A DNA stretch of 64,000 bases from Danio rerio (lineage: Eukaryota; Chordata; Actinopteri; Cypriniformes; Danionidae). Where the stretch lies: the NCBI RefSeq assembly GCF_049306965.1, contig NC_133182.1:38962501-39026500 (forward strand), in the 5' to 3' direction. Of this stretch, positions 61,501 to 64,000 are shown in pieces. A program made the translations under genes and the position numbers. A model generated the notes under the pieces. The model was not told the DNA's origin and searched no databases. It was given only the letters and a program-made list of their open reading frames with translations. How positions within the stretch are numbered: position 1 is the stretch's first letter; the number at the start of each line of letters is the position of its first letter.

Positions 61501-62638
61501 CATTCCTTATTAAACTGAGTGTTTCCTGTACTTTAATGATTATCGAATTATGCATATTCTGTTCAACGTTAGATAAACAGTATGAAGAGTCGATTGCGTT
61601 TAGCGTTCTGAAAAATAGCTCGAAAACCAGGCAGGAAACTGGATCATAGTTTAGTTTATGTGAGATAAATAACGTTAGTGTTTTTGTGTTAAACAGTAGT
61701 CACACAATAAAGACATAAAAACATTAAGCACGACATTTTATTGCATTGATTGCACCGCTTGGGTTATTAGTTCATATGTATTGTTGAAATGTTGTCTGGT
61801 ACAAACAGGAATGATAGGGGGTTTGTGAAGATAAAAAACATAAAAAATTAAATAAAATGAATTTCATAACTAATACAATTATAGTATAATACAAAATAAG
61901 TTATTAAAATTGATTAAATATATAAAATGAATTAAAATGTAACAAGTTTGATTTAATTATATAATCTTTATAAAAGATAAAGTATAAAATACAGCAATAA
62001 GATTTAAAATAAATACACATTTGATTTGACAAAAAAACAAACAAACGAATTTTAACAAAAGAATAAAATAAATACAAGGTATTTAGTCTCAAATTAATAA
62101 TTAAAATGTGATTTAATGAATAAAAATTGCTGTATTAAATAATAAAACAATGATGTCACTTAATAGATACTAAATGTTTTCTAAATATTAATTTTTGTTG
62201 CATTTATATAAATTACATTTACACATAATTAAATATCTTCGTACAAGGAATTATATAGATCTCTTTAAAGCATTGGTCTCAAGCTCAATTCCTGGAGGGC
62301 CACTGCTCTGCAGAGTTTAGTTCCAACAACCTCCAACTCAAACCTGCTTAATAGTCTCTTGTAGTTTTAAACACCTTGATTAGATGGATCAGCTGTTTTT
62401 TTATTAGAGTTAGATAAAAAAAAAACTGTGCAGAGCTGCGGCCCTCCAGGAATCCAGTTTGAGACCTATGCTTTAAACATTTTTAGGATGTGGTTCCTCA
62501 CACACAGAGGATTATATCTATAGGTCTAAAATATTGAAAACCTTTGTCCTAGTAATATAATTGTGTGTATCATGGTTTCATTATTGGCATGATATTACAT
62601 GACATTCACTGCTCTTCACGTGTGTCCTTTATTCACAG
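61500..62638. other. harbi1 5' intron
   Basis: Very AT-rich. It holds a hAT MITE at 62271-62470 and nothing else recognisable. Plus-strand reading frame extends into it from the coding exon but is not conserved sequence. Confidence 0.5.
62271..62470. mobile_element. hAT-type MITE (200 bp)
   Basis: Termini CATTGGTCTCAAGCTCAATT and AGTTTGAGACCTATG are inverted. Inner arms TCCTGGAGGGCCACTGCTCT and GCGGCCCTCCAGGAATCC also pair. Flanks CTTTAAAG (62263-62270) and CTTTAAAC (62471-62478) form an 8-bp duplication with one mismatch. Confidence 0.88.
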
Positions 62639-62657
62639 ATCCTCCAGAGTGTGTGGA

Positions 62658-63801
62658 ATGGCACTCTCTATTGCAATTCTAGACTGTGACCTGCTTCTGC
62701 ATGGTCGTGGTCACAAAACTCTTGATCGATTTGATATCGAGACCGTGTCGGATGACTTTCTGCTGAACACATTTGGCTTCCCACGTGAGTTCATTTATTA
62801 CCTGGTGGAACTGCTAAAGGATAGCTTGCTGAGACGCACACAGCGGTCGCGAGCAATTAGCCCAGATGTTCAGATTCTTGCAGCCCTGGGATTCTATACA
62901 TCCGGCTCTTTCCAGAGTAAGATGGGAGACGCGATTGGCATCAGCCAGGCTTCCATGAGTCGCTGCGTTTCTAACGTCACCAAAGCTCTGATCGAGAAAG
63001 CACCAGAGTTCATCGGCTTTACTAGGGATGAGGCCACCAAGCAGCAGTTTAAAGATGAGTTTTACCGAATTGCAGGAATACCTAATGTGACGGGAGTTGT
63101 GGACTGTGCACATATAGCCATTAAAGCTCCCAATGCGGATGACTCTTCCTATGTAAATAAAAAGGGATTTCACTCGATCAATTGCCAGTTAGTATGTGAT
63201 GCCAGAGGACTGCTGTTGAGTGCTGAGACACACTGGCCTGGTAGTTTGACAGACAGAGCGGTCTTTAAGCAGTCCAATGTGGCAAAGCTGTTTGAAGAGC
63301 AAGAGAATGATGATGAAGGTTGGCTTTTAGGTGAGACCTGCAACCTGTTCTTGATATTGCTAAAGAATCCTGTGATTTAGTTTAAATCTGAAATGTTTTT
63401 TTCTGTCTCTCGCCTTTGTTGTAGGTGACAACCGATATCCTCTAAAGAAGTGGCTGATGACTCCTGTGCAGAGTCCAGAGTCTCCTGCTGACTACCGCTA
63501 TAACTTGGCTCACACAACAACGCATGAGATTGTAGACCGCACATTTAGAGCCATTCAGACACGTTTTCGGTGTTTGGATGGGGCGAAGGGTTACCTGCAG
63601 TATTCCCCAGAGAAATGCTCTCATATAATTCAGGCCTGTTGTGTGCTGCATAACATTTCCCTGCAGTCCGGCCTTGATGCCTGGACCTTTGAGAGGACAG
63701 AGGCCACCGACCAATCAGGGGAAGATATCGATCCATCTGACACTGATGACCCAGAGGCTCTGAGAGTTCGACAGGAACTCATCCAGAATCATTTCAGCTA
63801 G
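62658..63801 (+). CDS. harbi1: Harbinger transposase-derived protein HARBI1
   Basis: A domesticated PIF/Harbinger transposase gene. Coding exons 62658-63330 and 63425-63801 (TAG) join in phase and encode 349 aa, the same as human HARBI1. An N-terminal helical part ([36 protein letters not shown]) is followed by a DDE_Tnp_4-type nuclease fold: [15 protein letters not shown] (D149), VCDARG (D181), [10 protein letters not shown] (D199), then [18 protein letters not shown]. At the last motif, where the superfamily normally has a catalytic Glu, residue 262 is Asp (codon 63535-63537). The exon begins at the acceptor before 62639. The upstream ATG at 62565 is intronic, so the start is the ATG at 62658. 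In mammals HARBI1 is described as needing NAIF1 for nuclear import and DNA binding; no such partner is in this window. No inverted terminal repeats flank the gene. Confidence 0.97.
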
Positions 63802-63980
63802 GATGGGAATGTAGGAGTTCACAATGAAATAGTTTTAATGATACACATGTCATGCTGATGACTCCCTGCATGTTAAGATTTTGATAAAGGATGAAAAGTG
63901 TATTATTTACTCACCATCATGCCCTTTTAAACTTGTGTATGACTTTTGTCTCCTTTTGCAACTCTAAAGGTAATATTTTT

Positions 63981-63986
63981 AATAAA
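63981..63986 (+). terminator. AATAAA poly(A) signal, harbi1
   Basis: AATAAA about 180 bases after the harbi1 stop, at the right edge of the window. Confidence 0.65.
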
Positions 63987-64000
63987 AGCGTGCAAATTAA

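Noticed and set aside
62565-62657. Upstream in-frame ATG extending harbi1 by 31 codons
   Set aside because: A good acceptor (TTCACAG) lies at 62638, homology begins at [11 protein letters not shown], and starting at 62658 gives exactly the human length.

Overview
The window is vertebrate genomic DNA, almost certainly zebrafish (Danio rerio) or a close cyprinid. The evidence is intron-rich genes with GT-AG junctions, an AT-rich background with very long (AT)n tracts, tRNA-derived SINEs of the DANA/mermaid type, many short DNA-transposon relics, and a gene set that matches human 11p11.2. I assigned genes by splicing the six-frame reading by eye and checking that the phase is preserved at every junction. 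Family names come from recall of the human proteins; no database was searched.

Layout from left to right: the 3' part of znf408 (PR-domain remnant plus ten C2H2 fingers, +, 555-3479); complete f2, prothrombin (14 coding exons, +, 4321-13047, about 620 aa); complete arhgap1, the Sec14 plus RhoGAP protein (12 coding exons, +, 23562-36896, about 434 aa, with a non-coding first exon near 15.4 kb and an 8-kb first intron); a short SPRY/SOCS-box gene most like SPSB3 (-, 41442-45534, about 228 aa); complete atg13, the autophagy-initiation adaptor (-, 47974-59985, about 525 aa with one optional exon); and complete harbi1, the domesticated Harbinger transposase gene (+, 62658-63801, 349 aa). atg13 and harbi1 are head to head and probably share a promoter near 61.0-61.5 kb.

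The genes do not form a pathway: they are a transcription factor, a secreted protease zymogen, a Rho-family GAP, an E3 substrate adaptor, an autophagy adaptor and an ex-transposase. What holds them together is conserved synteny. Compared with the human order as I recall it, the znf408-f2 pair is inverted as a block and the SPSB3-like gene is an extra.

Introns and intergenic DNA are dominated by non-autonomous DNA transposons: hAT-type elements with 8-bp target duplications that all have a central TA, TTAA-flanked elements, Tc1/mariner-type elements, SINEs and microsatellites. Several are nested, in one place three deep. I saw no retroviral or LTR element, no CRISPR array, no rRNA and no free-standing tRNA gene. 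No wholly new system stands out. The best leads are a D-for-E change at the probable third catalytic position of harbi1, microsatellites acting as splice-acceptor tracts in f2 and atg13, a stop-generating decoy acceptor in f2, and the target-site signature of the hAT elements.
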